NCBI GenBank assembly: GCA_019636535.1
Contig: JAHBXK010000003.1
Span: forward strand, 1 to 64,000
Source: Phycisphaeraceae bacterium
GTDB lineage: Bacteria > Planctomycetota > Phycisphaerae > Phycisphaerales > UBA1924
Direction: 5' to 3'
Length of the DNA: 64,000 nucleotides
The notes under the pieces were generated by a model. The model saw only the letters and a program-made list of their open reading frames with translations, was not told the DNA's origin and searched no databases. The translations under genes and the position numbers were made by a program. This document shows, one piece after another, positions 44,068-52,590 of the stretch (the first letter of the stretch is position 1; the number at the start of each line of letters is the position of its first letter).

Positions 44068-45164
44068 GCGCACGAAGCGGAGGCGGAGCATCGGTCGCGA
44101 TCAGGGTGAGTGGGGTGCGTCACGATTATTTCGCGGGAAGGAAGAGTGCGGGTTTGGGGGCGGCGATCGGGCCTGCGCTCGACGGGGTGGATCTGGAGAT
44201 CACGTCGGGGGAGTTCGTGGCGCTGCTCGGTCCGAACGGATCGGGCAAGAGCACCCTGCTCTCAGCGATCTCGACCGCGCTTCGCCCGACGTCGGGCGAG
44301 GTGTCGTGGTGTCCTGAGAGTCGGCCGGCGATGTCGGAGGTGCGATCGAGGCTTGGGGTGGTGTTTCAGTCGCCGGGGTTGGATGCGCTGCTGACGGTGC
44401 GTGAGAATCTCGAAACCGCTGCGGCGATGCAGGGAATGGCGCGCGACGAGAGCGTGCGACGGATCGGCGAACTCGCGGATCGGCTGGAAATCGCTCATCG
44501 GCTTGACCAACGGTGCGGCACGCTCTCGGGCGGGCTTCGAAGGCGGGCCGACCTGGCGCGGGCGATGCTGCACGGGCCGGACCTGCTGTTGCTGGACGAG
44601 CCGGGAACGGGGCTGGATTTGCGTGCGAGGCGGGCGTTTCAGGGGCTCGTCGCGTCGTTGCGTGCTGAACGGACGAAGGCGGGCGGGAAACCGCTGACGG
44701 TGGTGATGAGCACGCACCTGATGGATGAGGCGGAGGAGGCGGACCGGGTGGTGCTGATGCACGCGGGACGTGTTGCGGCGGACGACTCGCCGGAGCGGCT
44801 TCGCTCGCGCATCGGGCCGGCGGTGCTGCGCGTGTTTGATGGTGATCAAGCGGGAGCGGTTGCGATGGTCGGCGCGATGGTGGGAGCCGGATCGATTGAC
44901 GGGCTGGATGAGCGGCATGGGGTTCGGTCTGTGGTGCCGCCGGAAGATGTGGCCGAGCGGGAGCGGGTCCTCTCGATGCTCATCGAGCGGGGGACGGCGT
45001 TCGAGTACGGCCGACCGACGCTGGGCGATGCGTACCTGTCGCTGACGGGAGCAGCGCTCGAGACCGAGGAGCACGTGGGCGGAATGAACGGCGAGAGCGG
45101 GACACGTTCGCGGCGGTCCGGGCGGGGACATCGCGTTGGAACAAATGTGGAGGGGCGGGCGTGA
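44064..45164 (+). CDS. ABC transporter ATP-binding protein
   Basis: 366 residues; ATG 44064 overlaps the ctaB stop (ATGA). The Walker A is GPNGSGKST, the Q-loop VVFQSPGLDALL, the signature LSGGLRRRADLARA, the Walker B LLLLDEPGTGLD, and the switch His lies in MSTHLMDEAEEADR. After the nucleotide-binding domain (to about 245) comes a 120-residue tail of the kind seen in DrrA/CcmA-like export ATPases. It pairs with the coupled ABC-2 permease downstream. The substrate is unknown; linkage to ctaB suggests a role in respiratory chain assembly. Confidence 0.93.
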   Translation: MSARSGGGASVAIRVSGVRHDYFAGRKSAGLGAAIGPALDGVDLEITSGEFVALLGPNGSGKSTLLSAISTALRPTSGEVSWCPESRPAMSEVRSRLGVVFQSPGLDALLTVRENLETAAAMQGMARDESVRRIGELADRLEIAHRLDQRCGTLSGGLRRRADLARAMLHGPDLLLLDEPGTGLDLRARRAFQGLVASLRAERTKAGGKPLTVVMSTHLMDEAEEADRVVLMHAGRVAADDSPERLRSRIGPAVLRVFDGDQAGAVAMVGAMVGAGSIDGLDERHGVRSVVPPEDVAERERVLSMLIERGTAFEYGRPTLGDAYLSLTGAALETEEHVGGMNGESGTRSRRSGRGHRVGTNVEGRA

Positions 45165-45949
45165 GCGCTGACGCAAAGATTGTGGGTTCTGCGGCGGTTG
45201 TTGCGCTCTTGCGTCGCGACGTGCTGCGCTTTGTGCGTCAGCCTTCACGGATCGTTGCGGCGATCGGCACGAGCGTGATGCTGTGGGTGGTGTTGGGCTC
45301 GGGGTTCGCGGGCTCGTTCGCGCCGGCCATGGCAGTGGATTCGGCGTCGGAAGGCGAGACGTACCGCGCCTATCTGATTCCCGGCGTGGCGGTGGCGGTG
45401 GTGGTGTTTTCGTCGGTCTTCGGTGCGATCGGTCTGATCGACGATCGGCGGGATGGGTTCCTTCAGGCGCAACTCGTGTCACCGACACCGATGTGGGCGA
45501 CGATCGGCGCGCGGGTCGTGTCGTCGTCGGCGCTGGCGTGGGTGCAGGCGCTGCCGGTGTTGCTGGCGGCGCTGGTGATCGGGGTGCCGGGGGGGGCTGC
45601 CGGGCTGGTCGGGGCGGCTGCGGGGATGCTGCTGATCGCGGTAGGGATGAGCGGGCTGAGCCTTGCCGCGGCTTGGCGGATCAACTCGGTGCAGGGATTC
45701 CACGGCGTGATGAACCTGGTGCTGATGCCGATGTGGCTCTTGTCCGGCGCGTTCTTCCCTGTGGAGGGCGCGAGCCCGTGGCTGCGAACGGTGATGATGG
45801 TGAATCCGTTGACGTGGGGGACCGAGTGCGTGCGTTCGTCGCTTCGCGGGGCGGAGTCCGGGCAGGGCGCGGGGTGGATGTGGATGGGCGCGGCCGGGTT
45901 CGCGGCTGCTACGCTGGCCCTGTGCGCGGGCGTGATGAAGAGACCGTGA
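45161..45949 (+). CDS. ABC-2 type transporter permease
   Basis: 262 residues from a GTG overlapping the ATPase stop. It has six membrane segments in the usual ABC-2 pattern: LRFVRQPSRIVAAIGTSVML, YLIPGVAVAVVVFSSVFGAI, then a DRRDGFLQAQLVSPTP coupling loop, and a re-entrant LMPMWLLSGAFFPVEGASPW near the end, a hallmark of DrrB/NodJ-like exporters. With the preceding ATPase it forms a complete half-transporter pair. The downstream lipid-kinase-like gene starts inside its stop codon. Confidence 0.9.
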   Translation: MSADAKIVGSAAVVALLRRDVLRFVRQPSRIVAAIGTSVMLWVVLGSGFAGSFAPAMAVDSASEGETYRAYLIPGVAVAVVVFSSVFGAIGLIDDRRDGFLQAQLVSPTPMWATIGARVVSSSALAWVQALPVLLAALVIGVPGGAAGLVGAAAGMLLIAVGMSGLSLAAAWRINSVQGFHGVMNLVLMPMWLLSGAFFPVEGASPWLRTVMMVNPLTWGTECVRSSLRGAESGQGAGWMWMGAAGFAAATLALCAGVMKRP

Positions 45950-47004
45950 TCGAAGAGCACGCGGGCAAGGAACGTGCGAGTGTGCCGGAACGCGCACAGA
46001 CTGGCGGCATTGACCGGCACACGACGCCGCGCGGGGCGGTCGTGATCCTGTCCAACGCGTCGTCGGGGAAGGGCCGAGCGCCCGATCGACTCTCGGCGAT
46101 CGCGGATCGGATTCGAGACGGCGGGCGCGAGGTGCGGTTTGTGCGGGCCGGACCGGGGCAGGACGGGGCCATGCTGGACTGTTCGCTTGAGGGTGCGGCC
46201 GCGCTGGTGATCGCCGGCGGCGACGGGACGGTGCACCACGCCCTCGAAGCGGCGGTCGCGAGCGGGGTGCCGATCTATCACGTGCCTGCGGGGAACGAGA
46301 ATCTGTTTGCACGCGAGTTCGGGATGGACGCTTCGCCTCAGAGGCTGGGGGCGGCCCTCGACGCGGGCGCTTGGCGAACGAGCGATCTGGGAGAATGCAA
46401 CGGGAAACTGTTCGCGCTCATGGTGAGCGTGGGCTTCGATGCGGGCGTGGTTCGGCGAGTCTCGCTCTCACGGCGCGCGGCGGGACGGAACGGCGGTGTG
46501 TCGCACCGCGACTACGCCGTGCAGGGGATGCGAGAGATGTTGACGCACCGACCGCCCCGCATGAGCGTGACGGTGGACGGTCGGGTGATGGTCGAGGGAG
46601 AGCGAGGACTGATCGTCGTGGCGAACAGCCGGCAGTACGGCGGGGGACTGGACCCCGCGCGGGATGCCCGAACGGACGACGGCGTGCTCAGCGTGGTGTT
46701 CCTTCGCGCCCGGACGCGGCTGACGTTGCTGGGCTGGGGCGCGAAACTGGTGTGGACGCGCGGTTGGTCGAGGTCAACGCAGCGCGAACGAAACCAACGG
46801 CCGATCGAAGGGGCTATCCGAACGATGGGTTCACGGATCGAGATTCGTTCGACGGATGGAGCCGCGGCGCAAGTCGACGGCGAATTTCTCGGATCGATCG
46901 GCTCACGCGGGCTCGAGTCGATCAACATCGCTGTCCGGCCGGGCGCGTTGCGGGTGCTTGATGCGCACGGCGGCTCATCGCCTGCCGGGGGTGTCCGCGC
47001 CTGA
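45946..47004 (+). CDS. Diacylglycerol kinase-family protein (lipid kinase-like)
   Basis: 352 residues from GTG 45946, which overlaps the permease stop. The catalytic domain shows VVILSNASSGKGRAPDRL (nucleotide-binding strand), the GGDGT signature in LVIAGGDGTVHHALEA, IYHVPAGNENLFAREFG and LIVVANSRQYGGGL. A C-terminal beta-sandwich contains DGEFLGS (VDGEFLG). The family phosphorylates diacylglycerol, sphingoid bases or related lipids. The canonical GTxNDFAR loop is here GNENLFAREF, with Asn-Glu-Asn in place of Asn-Asp, so substrate use may differ. Confidence 0.82.
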   Translation: MIEEHAGKERASVPERAQTGGIDRHTTPRGAVVILSNASSGKGRAPDRLSAIADRIRDGGREVRFVRAGPGQDGAMLDCSLEGAAALVIAGGDGTVHHALEAAVASGVPIYHVPAGNENLFAREFGMDASPQRLGAALDAGAWRTSDLGECNGKLFALMVSVGFDAGVVRRVSLSRRAAGRNGGVSHRDYAVQGMREMLTHRPPRMSVTVDGRVMVEGERGLIVVANSRQYGGGLDPARDARTDDGVLSVVFLRARTRLTLLGWGAKLVWTRGWSRSTQRERNQRPIEGAIRTMGSRIEIRSTDGAAAQVDGEFLGSIGSRGLESINIAVRPGALRVLDAHGGSSPAGGVRA

Positions 47005-48231
47005 AGGGGCTTGGCGGCGGGAGTTCTCCCAAGCCTCGATGATGGGATCGACGCGGTCGGGGGCAAGGCTCTGGCCAAGATCGATGCGAAGCCCAGCGCT
47101 CCTGAGCCAGGCGGCGAGAACGTCTTCGAACTCGAAGTCGCTCATTTCGTCGAAGCGGGACGGCTTGTTCTGGCGGACGAGTTTCTCGATCTCGGCCGGC
47201 GCGAGGCGCTCGACAGCGGTGCGGAACGAGCGGGCCACGGCGGCATCGGTTCGTTCCGCGCCCGCGAGTTTGGCGCGGGCCTGCGACCACGAGGCGAACT
47301 TGGCTCGGAAGGTGCGGACACGACGCTGGACGCGGTTGGAAACATCGAGTTCCTTGCCATAGGCGGCGAAGGCGATGGCGGCTGGGAAGATTGCCTTCTG
47401 CTGCGCGTTTCGGGCCAGCGCCTCCATGCTCGACACACGCCCCTGCTGCACGTCGGCGGTCATGTCAACGACGGTTTTGTTCAGGACGCGGACGAGCGAA
47501 CGGAGGATCTGCCACTGCTCGTCTGTGCGCGGCATGACTTCGCTGATCGGCGGAACCGCCAGCGGCATCACCACGTACCAGCGGTCGTTCTCGAGCCGCA
47601 TCGGAAGGCCGACGATCGGGATCACCGGCTGACCGTCGAGCAGGATGGTGGCCGTGTCGTCGGTGATCTGCTCGGCGCTGAGCCGTGCCGAGTTGGTTTC
47701 AAGCCACGCGTACGGATCGGCGAACAGTTGATTGACCAAGTCGCGGAACTGATCGCGCTGGGCGGCCTCCCCTTGGCGACCGGTGGAACCCGGGCGGCTG
47801 CGCGGCGGTGTTGGTCCACCGGCACCCGGGGCACTCTGTCGGACAAGATCCAGAAGCGATGAGGCTTCGCCGCGGGCGGCCCGCTCCTCGGTTTCGCGGC
47901 GGAGTTCCTCGAACTCGGTGGGGAAGCGTGCCTGAACGGCCTTGGAGAGCTTCTGCATGTTGCCGAGGAGGACCCCCGTTTCGTCCCAGAAAGCCCGCAT
48001 CTGCGGCGAATCGGCGTAGAGCAGCCCGGCGAGTCGTTCGGTCTCACCCTGCTTGACCATCTCGAGCGCGGATTTGAGGACTTGATCGGGGGTGTTCTGC
48101 GAATAGTCGCGCTTGCGCTCACAGCCGCCGATCATCGCCAGAACCGCCGTCAGCACGACGAGGAGTACCACTCCCGGAGCGGCACGTCGGGGGCGGGATC
48201 GACAGGGTTGGACCGAGCGGCTGTTGGGCAT
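46975..48231 (-). CDS. Lipoprotein of unknown function
   Basis: 418 residues. A basic start and VVLLVVLTAVLAMIGGC form a lipoprotein signal with lipobox I-G-G-Cys37. The mature part is helical: a NTF2/SnoaL-like opening (TPDQVLKSALEMVKQGE, LAGLLYADSP), a Pro/Gly linker near 130-150, then LPMRLENDRWYVVMPLAVPP and a long helical end. No family is recognised. It converges with the lipid-kinase gene, overlapping by 30 bases. Confidence 0.65.
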   Translation of the reverse strand: MPNSRSVQPCRSRPRRAAPGVVLLVVLTAVLAMIGGCERKRDYSQNTPDQVLKSALEMVKQGETERLAGLLYADSPQMRAFWDETGVLLGNMQKLSKAVQARFPTEFEELRRETEERAARGEASSLLDLVRQSAPGAGGPTPPRSRPGSTGRQGEAAQRDQFRDLVNQLFADPYAWLETNSARLSAEQITDDTATILLDGQPVIPIVGLPMRLENDRWYVVMPLAVPPISEVMPRTDEQWQILRSLVRVLNKTVVDMTADVQQGRVSSMEALARNAQQKAIFPAAIAFAAYGKELDVSNRVQRRVRTFRAKFASWSQARAKLAGAERTDAAVARSFRTAVERLAPAEIEKLVRQNKPSRFDEMSDFEFEDVLAAWLRSAGLRIDLGQSLAPDRVDPIIEAWENSRRQAPSGADTPGRR

Positions 48232-48363
48232 GGTTGATGAGGGATTCGCTCAGATCGGTCGGTCGGACGCTCAGCGTATTGAATCGGCGCCGCGGGGGCG
48301 AGCCCACGATCGGTCGGTGCCCACACCCCCGGCACGAGGAATTCGCCCGGCGTAAAGTGCGGC

Positions 48364-48564
48364 ATGAAGGTGACGGTCAATGGCCGGGAACGGGAGGTGC
48401 CCGAAGGCCAGCCTGTGTCGGAGTTGGTCAAGGAACTGGGTCTGGGCGGGCAGGCCTGCGCCGTGGAAGTAAACCGGCAGGTCGTGCCGAAACGTCGGCA
48501 CGAGGAGCATCGGCTTTCGGAAGGGGATCGGGTGGAGATCGTGACACTGATCGGCGGGGGGTGA
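48364..48564 (+). CDS. thiS: Sulfur carrier protein ThiS
   Basis: 66 residues, beta-grasp fold, MKVTVNGREREVPEGQPVSE with the GDRVEIVTLIGGG end. The C-terminal Gly-Gly is adenylated and thiocarboxylated to carry sulfur for thiazole synthesis. thiG follows 57 bases later. No TPP riboswitch (CTGAGA/ACCTGA boxes) is visible in the 132 bases upstream. thiF and thiH/thiO are not in the window. Confidence 0.92.
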   Translation: MKVTVNGREREVPEGQPVSELVKELGLGGQACAVEVNRQVVPKRRHEEHRLSEGDRVEIVTLIGGG

Positions 48565-48621
48565 GCCGAATCCGATCGGAACGCTACCTGATCGAAGGAA
48601 CCTGTAGTTCGAGCCGGAACA

Positions 48622-49536
48622 ATGCCGAGCAACCCACTCCATCACCCATCTGCGGCGACCACGCCCCCCACTGCCGTAAAGACCGATGGACGGTCGGCGG
48701 TGGCCGGTGAGTTGTCGGATTCGCCGCTGACGGTCGGTGGTCGGCCGTTCACGAGCAGGCTGATCTTGGGCACGGGCAAGTACCGGGATTACCCGACGAT
48801 GCAGCGTGCATTGGACGTTTCGGGGACGCAGATCGTCACGGTGGCGGTTCGCCGTGAGCGGCTGTTCAACGAGAAGGGCGAGTCGCTGCTGTCGTTTCTG
48901 GACACGAAGCGGTACGCGATTTTGCCGAACACCGCGGGCTGCTTCTCGGCGGATGACGCCGTGCGTGTTGCGCGGCTGGGGCGCGAGATTCTGGAGCAAC
49001 TGGGCAATCCGGGCGCCGAGTGGGTGAAACTCGAGGTGCTCGGCGACAAAGAGACCTTGTTGCCCGACCCGATGGGAACGATCGAAGCGACGAGGGAACT
49101 GGCGCGAGACGGTTTCAAGGTCTTCGCGTACACCTCGGACGACCCGATCGCGGCGATCCGGATCAAGGAAGCGGGCGCGACGAGCGTGATGCCCGCCGGC
49201 TCGCCGATCGGTTCGGGACAGGGCGTGCTGAATCGGAACAACGTCGTGCTGTGCTTGGAACTGCTCAAGCAGGGCGATCCGTCGTATCCGGTGATCGTTG
49301 ATGCGGGGGTGGGTAGCGCTTCCGACGTTGCGGTGGCGATGGAACTGGGCGCGGACGGGGTGCTGCTCAACACGGCCGTTGCGCACGCGACCGATCCGGT
49401 TCGGATGGCCGACGCGATGCGGCACGCGTGCGTGGCGGGTCGGCAGGGTTACCTTGCGGGGCGGATTCCCAAACGGCTGTACGCTTCGGCGTCGTCGCCG
49501 TGGGAGGGTGTGATCTCGTACATCCCGGGCGAATGA
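48622..49536 (+). CDS. thiG: Thiazole synthase ThiG
   Basis: 304 residues; the enzyme proper begins near residue 36 ([20 protein letters not shown]), and the first 35 residues are an unusual Ala/Thr/Ser-rich extension. ThiG hallmarks are [34 protein letters not shown] with the Schiff-base Lys136, and [20 protein letters not shown] and [12 protein letters not shown] forming the phosphate site. It builds the thiazole ring from DXP, dehydroglycine and ThiS-thiocarboxylate. It works with ThiS encoded just upstream. Confidence 0.95.
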   Translation: MPSNPLHHPSAATTPPTAVKTDGRSAVAGELSDSPLTVGGRPFTSRLILGTGKYRDYPTMQRALDVSGTQIVTVAVRRERLFNEKGESLLSFLDTKRYAILPNTAGCFSADDAVRVARLGREILEQLGNPGAEWVKLEVLGDKETLLPDPMGTIEATRELARDGFKVFAYTSDDPIAAIRIKEAGATSVMPAGSPIGSGQGVLNRNNVVLCLELLKQGDPSYPVIVDAGVGSASDVAVAMELGADGVLLNTAVAHATDPVRMADAMRHACVAGRQGYLAGRIPKRLYASASSPWEGVISYIPGE

Positions 49537-49561
49537 GCCCGCTGCGGACGGAGACCGAACG

Positions 49562-49666
49562 ATGGTGAAGCAGAAATCGAAACTGGCGAGCGTGATCGCG
49601 GCGACGCTGCTGTTGCTAGGCGTCTTGGGGTTTATCGCGGTGGTGGTCATCCTGATCCGCGGGTGA
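49562..49666 (+). CDS. Small single-helix membrane protein (34 residues)
   Basis: ATG 49562 has GGAG eight bases upstream. The 34-residue product starts MVKQKSKLASVIAATLLLLG, with four basic or polar residues before a hydrophobic helix of about 24 residues, and ends ILIRG. This is a positive-inside, single-span protein. It lies 25 bases after thiG. Function unknown. The good ribosome site and membrane-like composition support it as real. Confidence 0.5.
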   Translation: MVKQKSKLASVIAATLLLLGVLGFIAVVVILIRG

Positions 49667-49735
49667 GGCGGATGAGAGGAGAGCGTCGAGCGGAAGAGAC
49701 TCGACGCTGATGGGTCGCTATGCTTCCGGCCCGTA

Positions 49736-49809
49736 GGGCGCATAGCTCAGTTGGCTAGAGCGCAGCTGTCACATAGCTGAGGTCGCAGGTTCGAGCCCTG
49801 CTGCGCCCA
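49736..49809 (+). tRNA. tRNA-Val (CAC)
   Basis: Full cloverleaf: acceptor GGGCGCA/TGCGCCC, D loop AGTTGGCTA, anticodon stem CAGCT/AGCTG with loop GTCACAT, T loop TTCGAGC, discriminator A. By standard numbering the anticodon is C34 A35 C36. GTC (Asp) would require shifting the stem by two bases and breaking its perfect pairing. CCA is not encoded. Confidence 0.88.
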
Positions 49810-50147
49810 TTCGCGACAGACCCGTGGTTGATGCAGAGCGTTGACCGCGATGAGTCGCACCCCCACATCCGGCGGTTGAAATTTTTGGGACCACCGATCT
49901 CGGGTACGGGTTGGGGTGCGTGCATGCGATTCCGATAACAACCGACAGATGATCTCAGGTGAATTCGCTACCCGGATCCGGTGGGCCTTGGAGCGGCAGA
50001 CACGGACCCAATCTGATTGCGAACATTTGGTCATTGTTTTGGGGGTTCGTTCGGTCGCTTGCTATCATAAACACCTGACATCACGCGATTTACCAATCCG
50101 ATAAAGCAGAATCGTCAGTTTGTTCACAATCCGCAGATACGGAATGC
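49810..50147. other. Gene-free region between tRNA-Val and the small RNA promoter
   Basis: 338 bases with lower GC than the surroundings and no credible open frame. A possible -10 (TATCAT) occurs near 50063-50068 but no good -35 is paired with it. I see no tRNA, riboswitch or repeat. Confidence 0.5.
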
Positions 50148-50175
50148 TTGACAACCCGTGCGCATCCGGTACATT
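50148..50175 (+). promoter_or_regulatory. Sigma-70-type promoter of the small RNA
   Basis: Consensus -35 TTGACA (50148-50153), 16-base spacer, -10 TACATT (50170-50175, 4 of 6). Transcription should begin near 50181. It is the best promoter match noticed in the window. Confidence 0.6.
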
Positions 50176-50180
50176 GTGAG

Positions 50181-50391
50181 AGCCTTAACCGGCCCTTCCC
50201 GTTGATGGCGATCTGCTTCTGCCCTAAATCGGGACCTATCTGGTTCCTGGAGAGAGAGACGCGAGAGAGAGGGCGGAGCGAGAGAGGGATCGCTGGAGGG
50301 AAGGAGCGGAGTGAGAGAGAGGCGAGAGAGGGCATCACTGTCCTCTAACCCGGCTGCGATTTGACCGGTCGCAGCCGGGCTTTTCATTTTT
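50181..50391 (+). ncRNA. Putative small RNA with GGA-rich purine body
   Basis: About 211 bases from the expected start near 50181 to the end of a strong terminator. There is no convincing open frame. The first 65 bases are mixed sequence; 50249-50332 is almost purely A and G (repeated GCGAGAGAG and GGAG units) with eight GGA trinucleotides in the first 130 bases; AGAGG at 50328-50332 can pair with CCTCT at 50342-50346. Repeated GGA is a mark of CsrA/RsmA-binding sRNAs (CsrB, RsmY), but those show GGA in hairpin loops, whereas this tract is mostly single-stranded. Alternatively it could be an attenuated leader for the thioredoxin-like gene 148 bases beyond the terminator. Confidence 0.5.
50349..50391 (+). 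terminator. Strong intrinsic terminator of the small RNA
   Basis: Perfect 11-bp stem CCCGGCTGCGA/TCGCAGCCGGG with a 9-base loop, followed by CTTTTCATTTTT. Confidence 0.9.
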
Positions 50392-50538
50392 GGGCTGTGC
50401 GTTCTCGCGCCCGTCCACTTCGAGTGTCGGCTCACAACGCTCGTCCGCTCATATGCTGCAACATCGACGCTGCCACGCGAGGATCGCGCGGGGTGCGTCT
50501 GGCGTTCACGTTCAACCCTGATCGTCGGAGAACTGGAG

Positions 50539-51123
50539 ATGGCCGCCACGCCCTCAACGATGCTGCCGCTCGGCACCGATGCACCGGACTTTGACCTGGT
50601 CGACACGGTCAGCGGCGATCGGCTGTGCCTCGCCGACATTCAGCGTGATCGATGCGCGGTGCTGATCATGTTCCTCTGCAACCACTGTCCGTTCGTGAAG
50701 CACGTTCGGTCGGAACTCGCGAAGATCGGGCGTGACTATCAGCCGAGAGGTCTCGGGATCGCCGCGATCTCGAGCAACGACGTTGCGAAGTATCCGGACG
50801 ATTCTCCCAACAAGATGAAGGCCGAAGCGCGGAGCGCGGGGTACATGTTTCCGTACCTGTTCGACGAGCATCAGTCGGTGGCGAAGGCGTACCGCGCGGC
50901 CTGCACACCGGACTTCTACTTGTTCGACGAGCGAGGGAAACTGGTCTATCGGGGGCAGTTGGACGACTCGCGTCCGAGCAACGGGCTGCCGGTGACGGGA
51001 GATGACCTGAGAGCGGCGATCGAGGCCGTGCTCGCGGGCAAAGCGCCTTCGGGTGATCAGAAGCCGAGCATCGGGTGCAACATCAAGTGGAAGGCGGGGA
51101 ACGAGCCGGATTATGCACGCTGA
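50539..51123 (+). CDS. Thioredoxin-fold (AhpC/TSA-like) protein
   Basis: 194 residues, ATG with GGAG eight bases upstream. LPLGTDAPDFDLVDTVSGDR opens a peroxiredoxin-like fold. VLIMFLCNHCPFVKHVRSEL carries C-N-H-C in the CxxC position, the signature of a small thioredoxin-like family widespread in planctomycetes and Bacteroidetes. FLFDERGKLVYRGQLDD-like strands follow (YLFDERGKLVYRGQLDD). It lacks a signal peptide, so it is probably cytoplasmic and redox-active. The substrate is unknown. Confidence 0.85.
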   Translation: MAATPSTMLPLGTDAPDFDLVDTVSGDRLCLADIQRDRCAVLIMFLCNHCPFVKHVRSELAKIGRDYQPRGLGIAAISSNDVAKYPDDSPNKMKAEARSAGYMFPYLFDEHQSVAKAYRAACTPDFYLFDERGKLVYRGQLDDSRPSNGLPVTGDDLRAAIEAVLAGKAPSGDQKPSIGCNIKWKAGNEPDYAR

Positions 51124-51252
51124 CTGTGCGCGGTCAGCACGACGTGCGCGTTGCTGATGGCCGGAAACTCCGAGCCGCCACCGACGTACGGTACGTGAAT
51201 GGATGCCGCGGGTTCCAAAGTGCGGTTCGGACACGAAGTTCGCGGCGGGTCT

Positions 51253-52590
51253 ATGTCGACGGCTTCCGGATCATCGACGCGTCCACGACGCGCCCGGGTG
51301 CGAGGCCCGCGGCATCGCTACGCGCTCGGGACACCCACTTTGGTCTACATGTTCGTGTCGCTGCTGCTGGCGCTGGGCGCCTTCAACAGCCAGAACAACC
51401 TGTTGTTCTGGGCGCTGGGGTTCGCGTTCGCCGCGCTGATCGTGTCGGGGATTCTGAGCCGGCGGATGCTGATGGGCCTGCGGGCGGTGCGGCTCAACTC
51501 GCCGGCGGGGCACGCGGGGCAGATCGTCCGCGTCGAGTACCGGGTGCTGAACGGCAACCGATTTGTTCCGGGCTTTGCGCTCACGGTGAGAGACCTGGCC
51601 CTGCCGGACCCGACGAACCCGACCACCAGAAGGGACCGGCGGCACTCAGCGCGGCCGCTGGCCACGACTTCGCGTGCCGGGTTCGTTCGGCACGTTTCGA
51701 CGCGTGGTCACGCGGACTGTGCCGCGGAGGTGCTGGCGCTTCGTCGAGGCGTGGTTGGCCTGCGGTTCGTCCGCGTCGAGACGTCGTTCCCTTTCGGGCT
51801 GATCCGCAAGATGATCGACGTCGATGCACGGGGTGAGATGGTCGTGTGGCCGCGGCTGCTGAGGCCTGACCCGCAGATTCTTGGCGGAGGCTTGCAGGCG
51901 GGGACCTCGCCTCGGCAGCCTTCGCGTCGGCGTGGCGACGGCGACGAGTTCTTTTCACTGCGTGAGTATGTGGAGGGTGACAGCCCTCGCGGCATCGCGT
52001 GGCGAGTCTCAGCGCAGCGAATGAGCACGGGTTCGCCTGATCAGACCGGCCTGCTGGTGCGACAGACGGTGGCACCTTCGCCTTCTCGCGTGTGGATTGT
52101 GCTCGACCTTTGCGGCGAACGCGATCTGGACGAGCGTGCGATCTCGTTTGCCGCGTCGCTGGCGAAGATGGCCCACGAGCGCGGGATGATGTTCGGACTC
52201 TCGGAGCCCCTGAGCGGGGTGCTGGTCACGCCGGGGTCGGGGCGGGGGCACTTGGAGCGGCTGTTTGATGCGTTGGCTCGGCTCGATCCGGCGTCGGCGG
52301 TTGCCAGATTCGCCGGGAAGGGCGCAGCGCACCCGCCCAAGGCGACAACCGCGGACGGCACGATGTGCGTGATCGTGCACGGCTCATCATCACGAGCCAC
52401 GTCGGAGATTGGTGCCCTGGGATCCAGGGTGACACGCGTCTCGGCGGACGATCCGTCCTGGGTTGTCTCTGACGAGTGGGACGGACCGGAGCGAACGGGC
52501 GTTGAAGTGCGCACGAGCGTGGGCGAAGCACGCGGACCCGCAGAGCGTGGGGCCGATGCTCGGCCTGTGACTGGAGGACCCGCGGCGTGA
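51253..52590 (+). CDS. DUF58-domain protein
   Basis: 445 residues from ATG 51253; ATG 51199 in the same frame is possible. Two membrane helices come first (TPTLVYMFVSLLLALGAF, LLFWALGFAFAALIVSG), then a beta-rich section and the DUF58 signature FFSLREYVEGDSPRGIAWRV near residue 235. The last third is a von Willebrand-like fold (VWIVLDLCGERD). DUF58 proteins usually sit beside MoxR ATPases and transglutaminase-like membrane proteins. Here the transglutaminase-like gene overlaps the stop by four bases, but no MoxR gene precedes it. Confidence 0.88.
   Translation: MSTASGSSTRPRRARVRGPRHRYALGTPTLVYMFVSLLLALGAFNSQNNLLFWALGFAFAALIVSGILSRRMLMGLRAVRLNSPAGHAGQIVRVEYRVLNGNRFVPGFALTVRDLALPDPTNPTTRRDRRHSARPLATTSRAGFVRHVSTRGHADCAAEVLALRRGVVGLRFVRVETSFPFGLIRKMIDVDARGEMVVWPRLLRPDPQILGGGLQAGTSPRQPSRRRGDGDEFFSLREYVEGDSPRGIAWRVSAQRMSTGSPDQTGLLVRQTVAPSPSRVWIVLDLCGERDLDERAISFAASLAKMAHERGMMFGLSEPLSGVLVTPGSGRGHLERLFDALARLDPASAVARFAGKGAAHPPKATTADGTMCVIVHGSSSRATSEIGALGSRVTRVSADDPSWVVSDEWDGPERTGVEVRTSVGEARGPAERGADARPVTGGPAA

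Noticed and set aside
48232-48363. TPP riboswitch before thiS
   Set aside because: No CTGAGA or ACCTGA-GATC-type boxes are present in the leader.
49736-49809. Reading the plus-strand tRNA as tRNA-Asp (GTC)
   Set aside because: GTC is at loop positions 32-34 under standard numbering; the perfect 5-bp anticodon stem sets CAC as the anticodon.
50181-50391. Identification of the purine-rich RNA as 4.5S/SRP RNA, RNase P RNA or tmRNA
   Set aside because: None of their conserved cores (GGAA tetraloop arm with SRP asymmetric bulge, RNase P P4 motifs, tRNA-like ends) is visible.
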